Below, one piece after another: positions 12,062 through 24,300 of a stretch of DNA of 64,000 nt (the stretch's first letter is position 1; each line of letters begins with the position of its first letter). The DNA lies in assembly GCA_037893225.1 (NCBI GenBank), contig JAZGUH010000258.1:248001-312000 (forward strand), written 5' to 3'. Origin of the DNA: Hippasteria phrygiana. Its lineage: Eukaryota > Echinodermata > Asteroidea > Valvatida > Goniasteridae. Made by a program: the position numbers and the translations under genes. The notes under the pieces are model-generated. The model saw only the letters and a list, made by a program, of their open reading frames with translations. It made no database searches and was not told where the DNA came from.

Positions 12062-12293
12062 CCTCGCAATGTTTATTTTCTTCCCGGCCACCATCTGCGT
12101 ACAGATTACCTTTTATTTATTGCTCCATGCCTGTCAAATTCCCTGGGGTATGGACTTGCTTTACTCATTCATAATTGCATGAAATATCAACCAAATTCAG
12201 TAATTTTGACATGTATGGATAGCTTAGATCTGGCGCTACATGTTGCAATTATCGGCGGCTTCTTAGAGTTAAAACTTGTGGAGAAAATTCAAA
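12062..12293 (+). repeat. Chimeric monomer (B-left, D'-right)
   Basis: The left end is TGTTTATTTTCTTCCCGG as in the B monomer at 14,149, the right part is CTGCGTACAGATTA as in the D' monomer at 14,613, and the 3' end has GGCTTCTTAGAG as in D' rather than GGCTTCCTAGAG. Its left neighbours match those of the B parent (D, then C with GGGTAGC), and its right neighbours match those of the D' parent (A-TTCAC, then B-s). Compared with 13,686-15,308, exactly two monomers are missing. The breakpoint lies between monomer positions 13 and about 36. Confidence 0.85.
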
Positions 12294-15200
12294 CCTCGCA
12301 ATGTTTATTTTCTTTCCGGCCAACATCTGTGTACATGTTACCGTCTATTTATTGCTCCATGCATGTCAAATTCCCTGGGGTATGGACTTGCTTCACTCAT
12401 TCATAATTGCATGAAATATCAACCAAATTCAGTAATTTTGACATGTATGGATAGCTTAGATCTGGCGCTACATGTTGCAATTATCGGCGGCTTCTTAGAG
12501 TTAACACTTGTGGAGAAAATTCAAACCTCGCAATGTTTATTTTCTTCCCGGCCACCATCTGTGTGCAGATTATCTTGTATTTATTGCTCCATGCCTGTAA
12601 AATTCCCTGGGGTATGGACTTGCTTTACTCATTCATAATTGCATGAAATATCAACCAAATTCAGTAATTTTGACATGTATGGATAGCTTAGATCTGGCGC
12701 TACATGTTGCAATTATCGGCGGCTTCTTAGAGTTAAAACTTGTGGAGAAAATTCAAACCTCGCAATGTTTATTTTCTTTCCGGCCAACATCTGTGTACAT
12801 GTTACCGTCTATTTATTGCTCCATGCATGTCAAATTCCCTGGGGTATGGACTTGCTTTACTCATTCATAATTGCATGAAATATCAACCAAATTCAGTAAT
12901 GTTGACATGTATGGATAGCTTAGATCTGGCGCTACATGTTGGAATTATCGGCGGCTTCTTAGAGTTAACACTTGTGGAGAAAATTCAAACCTCGCAATGT
13001 TTATTTTCTTCCCGGCCACCATCTGTGTGCAGATTACCTTTTATTTATTGCTCCATGCCTGTAAAATTCCGTGGGGTATGGACTTGCTTTACTCATTCAT
13101 AATTGCATGAAATATCAACCAAATTCAGTAATTTTGACATGTATGGATAGCTTAGATCTGGCGCTACATGTTGCAATTATCGGCGGCTTCTTAGAGTTAA
13201 CACTTGTGGAGAAAATTCAAACCTCGCAATGTTTATTTTCTTTCCGGCCAACATCTGTGTACATGTTACCGTCTATTTATTGCTCCATGCATGTCAAATT
13301 CCCTGGGGTATGGACTTGCTTTACTCATTCATAATTGCATGAAATATCAACCAAATTCAGTAATTTTGACATGTATGGATAGCTTAGATCTGGCGCTACA
13401 TGTTGCAATTATCGGCGGCTTCTTAGAGTTAAAACTTGTGGAGAAAATTCAAACCTCGCAATGTTTATTTTCTTTCCGGCCAACATCTGTGTACATGTTA
13501 CCGTCTATTTATTGCTCCATGCATGTCAAATTCCCTGGGGTATGGACTTGCTTTACTCATTCATAATTGCATGAAATATCAACCAAATTCAGTAATTTTG
13601 ACATGTATGGATAGCTTAGATCTGGCGCTACATGTTGCAATTATCGGCGGCTTCTTAGAGTTAACACTTGTGGAGAAAATTCAAACCTCGCAATGTTGAT
13701 TTTCTTCCGGGCCACCATCTGTGTGCAGATTACCTTTTATTTATTGCTCCATGCCTGTCAAATTCCCTGGGGTATGGACTTGCTTTACTCATTCATAATT
13801 GCATGAAATATCAACCAAATTCAGTAATTTTGACATGTATGGATAGCTTAGATCTGGCGCTACATGTTGCAATTATCGGCGGCTTCTTAGAGTTAAAACT
13901 TGTGGAGAAAATTCAAACCTCGCAATGTTTATTTTCTTTCCGGCCAACATCTGTGTGCATATTACCTTCTATTTATTGCTCCATGCCTGTCAAATTCCCT
14001 GGGGTATGACTTGCTTTACTCATTCATAATTGCATGAAATATCAACCAAATTCAGTAATTTTGACATGTATGGGTAGCTTAGATCTGGCGCTACATGTTG
14101 CAATTATCGGCGGCTTCTTAGAGTTAACACTTGTGGAGAAAATTCAAACCTCGCAATGTTTATTTTCTTCCCGGCCACCATCTGTGTGCAGATTACCTTT
14201 TATTTATTGCTCCATGCCTGTCAAATTCCCTGGGGTATGGACTTGCTTTACTCATTCATAATTGCATGAAATATCAACCAAATTCAGTAATTTTGACATG
14301 TATGGATAGCTTAGATCTGGCGCTACATGTTGCAATTATCGGCGGCTTCCTAGAGTTAAAACTTGTGGAGAAAATTCAAACCTCGCAATGTTTATTTTCT
14401 TTCCGGCCAACATCTGTGTACATGTTACCGTCTATTTATTGCTCCATGCATGTCAAATTCCCTGGGGTATGGACTTGCTTTACTCATTCATAATTGCATG
14501 AAATATCAACCAAATTCAGTAATTTTGACATGTATGGATAGCTTAGATCTGGCGCTACATGTTGCAATTATCGGCGGCTTCTTAGAGTTAACACTTGTGG
14601 AGAAAATTCAAACCTCGCAATGTTGATTTTCTTCCCGGCCACCATCTGCGTACAGATTACCTTTTATTTATTGCTCCATGCCTGTCAAATTCCCTGGGGT
14701 ATGGACTTGCTTTACTCATTCATAATTGCATGAAATATCAACCAAATTCAGTAATTTTGACATGTATGGATAGCTTAGATCTGGCGCTACATGTTGCAAT
14801 TATCGGCGGCTTCTTAGAGTTAAAACTTGTGGAGAAAATTCAAACCTCGCAATGTTTATTTTCTTTCCGGCCAACATCTGTGTACATGTTACCGTCTATT
14901 TATTGCTCCATGCATGTCAAATTCCCTGGGGTATGGACTTGCTTCACTCATTCATAATTGCATGAAATATCAACCAAATTCAGTAATTTTGACATGTATG
15001 GATAGCTTAGATCTGGCGCTACATGTTGCAATTATCGGCGGCTTCTTAGAGTTAACACTTGTGGAGAAAATTCAAACCTCGCAATGTTTATTTTCTTCCC
15101 GGCCACCATCTGTGTGCAGATTATCTTGTATTTATTGCTCCATGCCTGTAAAATTCCCTGGGGTATGGACTTGCTTTACTCATTCATAATTGCATGAAAT

Positions 15201-15308
15201 ATCAACCAAATTCAGTAATTTTGACATGTATGGATAGCTTAGATCTGGCGCTACATGTTGCAATTATCGGCGGCTTCTTAGAGTTAACACTTGTGGAGAA
15301 AATTCAAA

Positions 15309-15540
15309 CCTCGCAATGTTTATTTTCTTTCCAGCCAACATCTGTGTACATGTTACCGTCTATTTATTGCTCCATGCATGTCAAATTCCCTGGGGTATGG
15401 ACTTGCTTTACTCATTCATAATTGCATGAAATATCAACCAAATTCAGTAATTTTGACATGTATGGATAGCTTAGATCTGGCGCTACATGTTGCAATTATC
15501 GGCGGCTTCTTAGAGTTAACACTTGTGGAGAAAATTCAAA
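15309..15540 (+). repeat. Type E monomer (CTTTCCAGCC)
   Basis: This is a type A monomer with G25A, turning CCGG into CCAG and removing a CpG. It recurs at 15,541, 17,165, 20,179, 23,424, 25,511 and 28,294. Away from the local doublet at 15.3-15.8 kb it always follows B-s and precedes a D monomer with GGGCTACC, so it serves as a position marker inside the HORs of the 15-29 kb zone. Confidence 0.88.
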
Positions 15541-17396
15541 CCTCGCAATGTTTATTTTCTTTCCAGCCAACATCTGTGTACATGTTACCGTCTATTTATT
15601 GCTCCATGCATGTCAAATTCCCTGGGGTATGGACTTGCTTTACTCATTCATAATTGCATGAAATATCAACCAAATTCAGTAATTTTGACATGTATGGATA
15701 GCTTAGATCTGGCGCTACATGTTGCAATTATCGGCGGCTTCTTAGAGTTAACACTTGTGGAGAAAATTCAAACCTCGCAATGTTTATTTTCTTCCCGGCC
15801 ACCATCTGTGTGCAGATTATCTTGTATTTATTGCTCCATGCCTGTAAAATTCCCTGGGGTATGGACTTGCTTTACTCATTCATAATTGCATGAAATATCA
15901 ACCAAATTCAGTAATTTTGACATGTATGGATAGCTTAGATCTGGCGCTACATGTTGCAATTATCGGCGGCTTCTTAGAGTTAAAACTTGTGGAGAAAATT
16001 CAAACCTCGCAATGTTTATTTTCTTTCCGGCCAACATCTGTGTACATGTTACCGTCTATTTATTGCTCCATGCATGTCAAATTCCCTGGGGTATGGACTT
16101 GCTTTACTCATTCATAATTGCATGAAATATCAACCAAATTCAGTAATTTTGACATGTATGGATAGCTTAGATCTGGCGCTACATGTTGGAATTATCGGCG
16201 GCTTCTTAGAGTTAACACTTGTGGAGAAAATTCAAACCTCGCAATGTTTATTTTCTTCCCGGCCACCATCTGTGTGCAGATTACCTTTTATTTATTGCTC
16301 CATGCCTGTAAAATTCCGTGGGGTATGGACTTGCTTTACTCATTCATAATTGCATGAAATATCAACCAAATTCAGTAATTTTGACATGTATGGATAGCTT
16401 AGATCTGGCGCTACATGTTGCAATTATCGGCGGCTTCTTAGAGTTAACACTTGTGGAGAAAATTCAAACCTCGCAATGTTTATTTTCTTTCCGGCCAACA
16501 TCTGTGTACATGTTACCGTCTATTTATTGCTCCATGCATGTCAAATTCCCTGGGGTATGGACTTGCTTTACTCATTCATAATTGCATGAAATATCAACCA
16601 AATTCAGTAATTTTGACATGTATGGATAGCTTAGATCTGGCGCTACATGTTGCAATTATCGGCGGCTTCTTAGAGTTAAAACTTGTGGAGAAAATTCAAA
16701 CCTCGCAATGTTTATTTTCTTTCCGGCCAACATCTGTGTACATGTTACCGTCTATTTATTGCTCCATGCATGTCAAATTCCCTGGGGTATGGACTTGCTT
16801 TACTCATTCATAATTGCATGAAATATCAACCAAATTCAGTAATTTTGACATGTATGGATAGCTTAGATCTGGCGCTACATGTTGCAATTATCGGCGGCTT
16901 CTTAGAGTTAACACTTGTGGAGAAAATTCAAACCTCGCAATGTTTATTTTCTTCCCGGCCACCATCTGTGTGCAGATTATCTTGTATTTATTGCTCCATG
17001 CCTGTAAAATTCCCTGGGGTATGGACTTGCTTTACTCATTCATAATTGCATGAAATATCAACCAAATTCAGTAATTTTGACATGTATGGATAGCTTAGAT
17101 CTGGCGCTACATGTTGCAATTATCGGCGGCTTCTTAGAGTTAACACTTGTGGAGAAAATTCAAACCTCGCAATGTTTATTTTCTTTCCAGCCAACATCTG
17201 TGTACATGTTACCGTCTATTTATTGCTCCATGCATGTCAAATTCCCTGGGGTATGGACTTGCTTTACTCATTCATAATTGCATGAAATATCAACCAAATT
17301 CAGTAATTTTGACATGTATGGATAGCTTAGATCTGGCGCTACATGTTGCAATTATCGGCGGCTTCTTAGAGTTAACACTTGTGGAGAAAATTCAAA

Positions 17397-17628
17397 CCTC
17401 GCAATGTTGATTTTCTTCCGGGCTACCATCTGTGTGCAGATTACCTTTTATTTATTGCTCCATGCATGTCAAATTCCCTGGGGTATGGACTTGCTTTACT
17501 CATTCATAATTGCATGAAATATCAACCAAATTCAGTAATTTTGACATGTATGGATAGCTTAGATCTGGCGCTACATGTTGCAATTATCGGCGGCTTCTTA
17601 GAGTTAAAACTTGTGGAGAAAATTCAAA
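17397..17628 (+). repeat. D monomer with GGGCTACC
   Basis: It has the D markers TGTTGATTTT and CCGGGC plus C28T (GGGCTACC), and CATGTC at 69-74. Copies are at 17,397, 20,411, 23,656, 25,743 and 28,526, each followed by a C monomer with CTCGGG. This variant appears only in the 17-29 kb HOR zone, so it dates the spread of those units relative to the plain D monomers on either side. Confidence 0.87.
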
Positions 17629-17859
17629 CCTCGCAATGTTTATTTTCTTTCCGGCCAACATCTGTGTGCATATTACCTTCTATTTATTGCTCCATGCCTG
17701 TCAAATTCCCTCGGGTATGACTTGCTTTACTCATTCATAATTGCATGAAATATCAACCAAATTCAGTAATGTTGACATGTATGGGTAGCTTAGATCTGGC
17801 GCTACATGTTGCAATTATCGGCGGCTTCTTAGAGTTAACACTTGTGGAGAAAATTCAAA
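17629..17859 (+). repeat. Type C monomer with CCCTCGGGTATGAC and GTAATGTTGAC (231 bp)
   Basis: This is type C as at 2,785 but with G84C (CTCGGG) and T144G (AATGTTGAC), in addition to A158G (GGGTAGC). The three changes travel together in nearly all later 231-bp copies. It is the first occurrence from the left of the derived C lineage, which becomes very abundant between 41.5 and 56.7 kb. Confidence 0.9.
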
Positions 17860-18786
17860 CCTCGCAATGTTTATTTTCTTCCCGGCCACCATCTGTGTGC
17901 AGATTACCTTTTATTTATTGCTCCATGCCTGTCAAATTCCCTGGGGTATGGACTTGCTTTACTCATTCATAATTGCATGAAATATCAACCAAATTCAGTA
18001 ATTTTGACATGTATGGATAGCTTAGATCTGGCGCTACATGTTGCAATTATCGGCGGCTTCTTAGAGTTAAAACTTGTGGAGAAAATTCAAACCTCGCAAT
18101 GTTTATTTTCTTTCCGGCCAACATCTGTGTGCATATTACCTTCTATTTATTGCTCCATGCCTGTCAAATTCCCTCGGGTATGACTTGCTTTACTCATTCA
18201 TAATTGCATGAAATATCAACCAAATTCAGTAATGTTGACATGTATGGGTAGCTTAGATCTGGCGCTACATGTTGCAATTATCGGCGGCTTCTTAGAGTTA
18301 ACACTTGTGGAGAAAATTCAAACCTCGCAATGTTTATTTTCTTCCCGGCCACCATCTGTGTGCAGATTACCTTTTATTTATTGCTCCATGCCTGTCAAAT
18401 TCCCTGGGGTATGGACTTGCTTTACTCATTCATAATTGCATGAAATATCAACCAAATTCAGTAATTTTGACATGTATGGATAGCTTAGATCTGGCGCTAC
18501 ATGTTGCAATTATCGGCGGCTTCCTAGAGTTAAAACTTGTGGAGAAAATTCAAACCTCGCAATGTTTATTTTCTTCCCGGCCACCATCTGTGTGCAGATT
18601 ACCTTTTATTTATTGCTCCATGCCTGTCAAATTCCCTGGGGTATGGACTTGCTTTACTCATTCATAATTGCATGAAATATCAACCAAATTCAGTAATTTT
18701 GACATGTATGGATAGCTTAGATCTGGCGCTACATGTTGCAATTATCGGCGGCTTCTTAGAGTTAACACTTGTGGAGAAAATTCAAA

Positions 18787-21336
18787 CCTCGCAATGTTTA
18801 TTTTCTTCCCGGCCACCATCTGTGTGCAGATTATCTTGTATTTATTGCTCCATGCCTGTAAAATTCCCTGGGGTATGGACTTGCTTTACTCATTCATAAT
18901 TGCATGAAATATCAACCAAATTCAGTAATTTTGACATGTATGGATAGCTTAGATCTGGCGCTACATGTTGCAATTATCGGCGGCTTCTTAGAGTTAAAAC
19001 TTGTGGAGAAAATTCAAACCTCGCAATGTTTATTTTCTTTCCGGCCAACATCTGTGTACATGTTACCGTCTATTTATTGCTCCATGCATGTCAAATTCCC
19101 TGGGGTATGGACTTGCTTTACTCATTCATAATTGCATGAAATATCAACCAAATTCAGTAATTTTGACATGTATGGATAGCTTAGATCTGGCGCTACATGT
19201 TGGAATTATCGGCGGCTTCTTAGAGTTAACACTTGTGGAGAAAATTCAAACCTCGCAATGTTTATTTTCTTCCCGGCCACCATCTGTGTGCAGATTACCT
19301 TTTATTTATTGCTCCATGCCTGTAAAATTCCGTGGGGTATGGACTTGCTTTACTCATTCATAATTGCATGAAATATCAACCAAATTCAGTAATTTTGACA
19401 TGTATGGATAGCTTAGATCTGGCGCTACATGTTGCAATTATCGGCGGCTTCTTAGAGTTAACACTTGTGGAGAAAATTCAAACCTCGCAATGTTTATTTT
19501 CTTTCCGGCCAACATCTGTGTACATGTTACCGTCTATTTATTGCTCCATGCATGTCAAATTCCCTGGGGTATGGACTTGCTTTACTCATTCATAATTGCA
19601 TGAAATATCAACCAAATTCAGTAATTTTGACATGTATGGATAGCTTAGATCTGGCGCTACATGTTGCAATTATCGGCGGCTTCTTAGAGTTAAAACTTGT
19701 GGAGAAAATTCAAACCTCGCAATGTTTATTTTCTTTCCGGCCAACATCTGTGTACATGTTACCGTCTATTTATTGCTCCATGCATGTCAAATTCCCTGGG
19801 GTATGGACTTGCTTTACTCATTCATAATTGCATGAAATATCAACCAAATTCAGTAATTTTGACATGTATGGATAGCTTAGATCTGGCGCTACATGTTGCA
19901 ATTATCGGCGGCTTCTTAGAGTTAACACTTGTGGAGAAAATTCAAACCTCGCAATGTTTATTTTCTTCCCGGCCACCATCTGTGTGCAGATTATCTTGTA
20001 TTTATTGCTCCATGCCTGTAAAATTCCCTGGGGTATGGACTTGCTTTACTCATTCATAATTGCATGAAATATCAACCAAATTCAGTAATTTTGACATGTA
20101 TGGATAGCTTAGATCTGGCGCTACATGTTGCAATTATCGGCGGCTTCTTAGAGTTAACACTTGTGGAGAAAATTCAAACCTCGCAATGTTTATTTTCTTT
20201 CCAGCCAACATCTGTGTACATGTTACCGTCTATTTATTGCTCCATGCATGTCAAATTCCCTGGGGTATGGACTTGCTTTACTCATTCATAATTGCATGAA
20301 ATATCAACCAAATTCAGTAATTTTGACATGTATGGATAGCTTAGATCTGGCGCTACATGTTGCAATTATCGGCGGCTTCTTAGAGTTAACACTTGTGGAG
20401 AAAATTCAAACCTCGCAATGTTGATTTTCTTCCGGGCTACCATCTGTGTGCAGATTACCTTTTATTTATTGCTCCATGCATGTCAAATTCCCTGGGGTAT
20501 GGACTTGCTTTACTCATTCATAATTGCATGAAATATCAACCAAATTCAGTAATTTTGACATGTATGGATAGCTTAGATCTGGCGCTACATGTTGCAATTA
20601 TCGGCGGCTTCTTAGAGTTAAAACTTGTGGAGAAAATTCAAACCTCGCAATGTTTATTTTCTTTCCGGCCAACATCTGTGTGCATATTACCTTCTATTTA
20701 TTGCTCCATGCCTGTCAAATTCCCTCGGGTATGACTTGCTTTACTCATTCATAATTGCATGAAATATCAACCAAATTCAGTAATGTTGACATGTATGGGT
20801 AGCTTAGATCTGGCGCTACATGTTGCAATTATCGGCGGCTTCTTAGAGTTAACACTTGTGGAGAAAATTCAAACCTCGCAATGTTTATTTTCTTCCCGGC
20901 CACCATCTGTGTGCAGATTACCTTTTATTTATTGCTCCATGCCTGTCAAATTCCCTGGGGTATGGACTTGCTTTACTCATTCATAATTGCATGAAATATC
21001 AACCAAATTCAGTAATTTTGACATGTATGGATAGCTTAGATCTGGCGCTACATGTTGCAATTATCGGCGGCTTCCTAGAGTTAAAACTTGTGGAGAAAAT
21101 TCAAACCTCGCAATGTTTATTTTCTTCCCGGCCCCATCTGTGTGCAGATTACCTTTTATTTATTGCTCCATGCCTGTCAAATTCCCTGGGGTATGGACTT
21201 GCTTTACTCATTCATAATTGCATGAAATATCAACCAAATTCAGTAATTTTGACATGTATGGATAGCTTAGATCTGGCGCTACATGTTGCAATTATCGGCG
21301 GCTTCTTAGAGTTAACACTTGTGGAGAAAATTCAAA
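18787..21336. repeat. 11-monomer HOR unit (2,550 bp), shortened copy of the 13-mer
   Basis: It repeats the first nine monomers of the 15,773 unit (B-s, A with GTTGGAATT, B-r, A, A, B-s, E, D with GGGCTACC, C), then goes directly to B with GGCTTCCTAG and the closing B. It therefore lacks one B-C pair relative to the 13-mer. Its last monomer (21,106) has lost one further base. Either the 13-mer gained a duplicated C-B pair or the 11-mer lost it. Confidence 0.86.
21106..21336 (+). repeat. B monomer with a private 1-bp deletion
   Basis: GGCCACCATC has become GGCCCCATC at about 21,131-21,137, one A lost. The unit is therefore 231 bp, and a forward frame continues in phase into it, producing a 197-codon open frame at 20,856-21,449. 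That frame is a chance result of two repeat units being read in one phase, not a gene. Confidence 0.9.
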
Positions 21337-24300
21337 CCTCGCAATGTTTATTTTCTTCCCGGCCACCATCTGTGTGCAGATTATCTTGTATTTATTGCTC
21401 CATGCCTGTAAAATTCCCTGGGGTATGGACTTGCTTTACTCATTCATAATTGCATGAAATATCAACCAAATTCAGTAATTTTGACATGTATGGATAGCTT
21501 AGATCTGGCGCTACATGTTGCAATTATCGGCGGCTTCTTAGAGTTAAAACTTGTGGAGAAAATTCAAACCTCGCAATGTTTATTTTCTTTCCGGCCAACA
21601 TCTGTGTACATGTTACCGTCTATTTATTGCTCCATGCATGTCAAATTCCCTGGGGTATGGACTTGCTTTACTCATTCATAATTGCATGAAATATCAACCA
21701 AATTCAGTAATTTTGACATGTATGGATAGCTTAGATCTGGCGCTACATGTTGCAATTATCGGCGGCTTCTTAGAGTTAACACTTGTGGAGAAAATTCAAA
21801 CCTCGCAATGTTGATTTTCTTCCGGGCCACCATCTGTGTGCAGATTACCTTTTATTTATTGCTCCATGCCTGTCAAATTCCCTGGGGTATGGACTTGCTT
21901 TACTCATTCATAATTGCATGAAATATCAACCAAATTCAGTAATTTTGACATGTATGGATAGCTTAGATCTGGCGCTACATGTTGCAATTATCGGCGGCTT
22001 CTTAGAGTTAAAACTTGTGGAGAAAATTCAAACCTCGCAATGTTTATTTTCTTTCCGGCCAACATCTGTGTGCATATTACCTTCTATTTATTGCTCCATG
22101 CCTGTCAAATTCCCTGGGGTATGACTTGCTTTACTCATTCATAATTGCATGAAATATCAACCAAATTCAGTAATTTTGACATGTATGGGTAGCTTAGATC
22201 TGGCGCTACATGTTGCAATTATCGGCGGCTTCTTAGAGTTAACACTTGTGGAGAAAATTCAAACCTCGCAATGTTTATTTTCTTCCCGGCCACCATCTGT
22301 GTGCAGATTACCTTTTATTTATTGCTCCATGCCTGTCAAATTCCCTGGGGTATGGACTTGCTTTACTCATTCATAATTGCATGAAATATCAACCAAATTC
22401 AGTAATTTTGACATGTATGGATAGCTTAGATCTGGCGCTACATGTTGCAATTATCGGCGGCTTCCTAGAGTTAAAACTTGTGGAGAAAATTCAAACCTCG
22501 CAATGTTTATTTTCTTTCCGGCCAACATCTGTGTACATGTTACCGTCTATTTATTGCTCCATGCATGTCAAATTCCCTGGGGTATGGACTTGCTTTACTC
22601 ATTCATAATTGCATGAAATATCAACCAAATTCAGTAATTTTGACATGTATGGATAGCTTAGATCTGGCGCTACATGTTGCAATTATCGGCGGCTTCTTAG
22701 AGTTAACACTTGTGGAGAAAATTCAAACCTCGCAATGTTGATTTTCTTCCCGGCCACCATCTGCGTACAGATTACCTTTTATTTATTGCTCCATGCCTGT
22801 CAAATTCCCTGGGGTATGGACTTGCTTTACTCATTCATAATTGCATGAAATATCAACCAAATTCAGTAATTTTGACATGTATGGATAGCTTAGATCTGGC
22901 GCTACATGTTGCAATTATCGGCGGCTTCTTAGAGTTAAAACTTGTGGAGAAAATTCAAACCTCGCAATGTTTATTTTCTTTCCGGCCAACATCTGTGTAC
23001 ATGTTACCGTCTATTTATTGCTCCATGCATGTCAAATTCCCTGGGGTATGGACTTGCTTCACTCATTCATAATTGCATGAAATATCAACCAAATTCAGTA
23101 ATTTTGACATGTATGGATAGCTTAGATCTGGCGCTACATGTTGCAATTATCGGCGGCTTCTTAGAGTTAACACTTGTGGAGAAAATTCAAACCTCGCAAT
23201 GTTTATTTTCTTCCCGGCCACCATCTGTGTGCAGATTATCTTGTATTTATTGCTCCATGCCTGTAAAATTCCCTGGGGTATGGACTTGCTTTACTCATTC
23301 ATAATTGCATGAAATATCAACCAAATTCAGTAATTTTGACATGTATGGATAGCTTAGATCTGGCGCTACATGTTGCAATTATCGGCGGCTTCTTAGAGTT
23401 AACACTTGTGGAGAAAATTCAAACCTCGCAATGTTTATTTTCTTTCCAGCCAACATCTGTGTACATGTTACCGTCTATTTATTGCTCCATGCATGTCAAA
23501 TTCCCTGGGGTATGGACTTGCTTTACTCATTCATAATTGCATGAAATATCAACCAAATTCAGTAATTTTGACATGTATGGATAGCTTAGATCTGGCGCTA
23601 CATGTTGCAATTATCGGCGGCTTCTTAGAGTTAACACTTGTGGAGAAAATTCAAACCTCGCAATGTTGATTTTCTTCCGGGCTACCATCTGTGTGCAGAT
23701 TACCTTTTATTTATTGCTCCATGCATGTCAAATTCCCTGGGGTATGGACTTGCTTTACTCATTCATAATTGCATGAAATATCAACCAAATTCAGTAATTT
23801 TGACATGTATGGATAGCTTAGATCTGGCGCTACATGTTGCAATTATCGGCGGCTTCTTAGAGTTAAAACTTGTGGAGAAAATTCAAACCTCGCAATGTTT
23901 ATTTTCTTTCCGGCCAACATCTGTGTGCATATTACCTTCTATTTATTGCTCCATGCCTGTCAAATTCCCTCGGGTATGACTTGCTTTACTCATTCATAAT
24001 TGCATGAAATATCAACCAAATTCAGTAATGTTGACATGTATGGGTAGCTTAGATCTGGCGCTACATGTTGCAATTATCGGCGGCTTCTTAGAGTTAACAC
24101 TTGTGGAGAAAATTCAAACCTCGCAATGTTTATTTTCTTCCCGGCCACCATCTGTGTGCAGATTACCTTTTATTTATTGCTCCATGCCTGTCAAATTCCC
24201 TGGGGTATGGACTTGCTTTACTCATTCATAATTGCATGAAATATCAACCAAATTCAGTAATTTTGACATGTATGGATAGCTTAGATCTGGCGCTACATGT

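Larger units (their letters stand above)
9975..15772. repeat. Region with B-s and TTCAC variants (25 monomers)
   Basis: B-s monomers (TTATCTTGT) first appear here at 10,207, together with GCTTCACTC monomers. Five T monomers follow one another at about 10.2-11.1 kb, breaking the dimer rhythm, which then resumes to about 15.0 kb. D-C-B cassettes start at 11,599 and 13,686. Two type E monomers (CCAGCC) lie side by side at 15,309 and 15,541. The segment 13,454-15,540 is repeated at 21,569-23,655. A chimeric monomer at 12,062 records a two-monomer loss. Confidence 0.88.
15773..18786. repeat. 13-monomer HOR unit (3,014 bp)
   Basis: In order: B-s, A with GTTGGAATT, B-r, A, A, B-s, E, D with GGGCTACC, C with CTCGGG, B, C with CTCGGG, B ending in GGCTTCCTAG, B. 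Two type C monomers of 231 bp explain 13 x 232 minus 2. The next unit starts with the same B-s at 18,787 and follows the same order for nine monomers. The C-B pair is duplicated inside this unit (17,629 and 18,092). Confidence 0.87.

Noticed and set aside
20856..21449. 197-codon open frame (and a second at 63,293-63,886)
   Set aside because: Each arises because one monomer lost 1 bp and became 231 bp, so the frame stays open into the next copy. The translated product is just two repeat readings joined.
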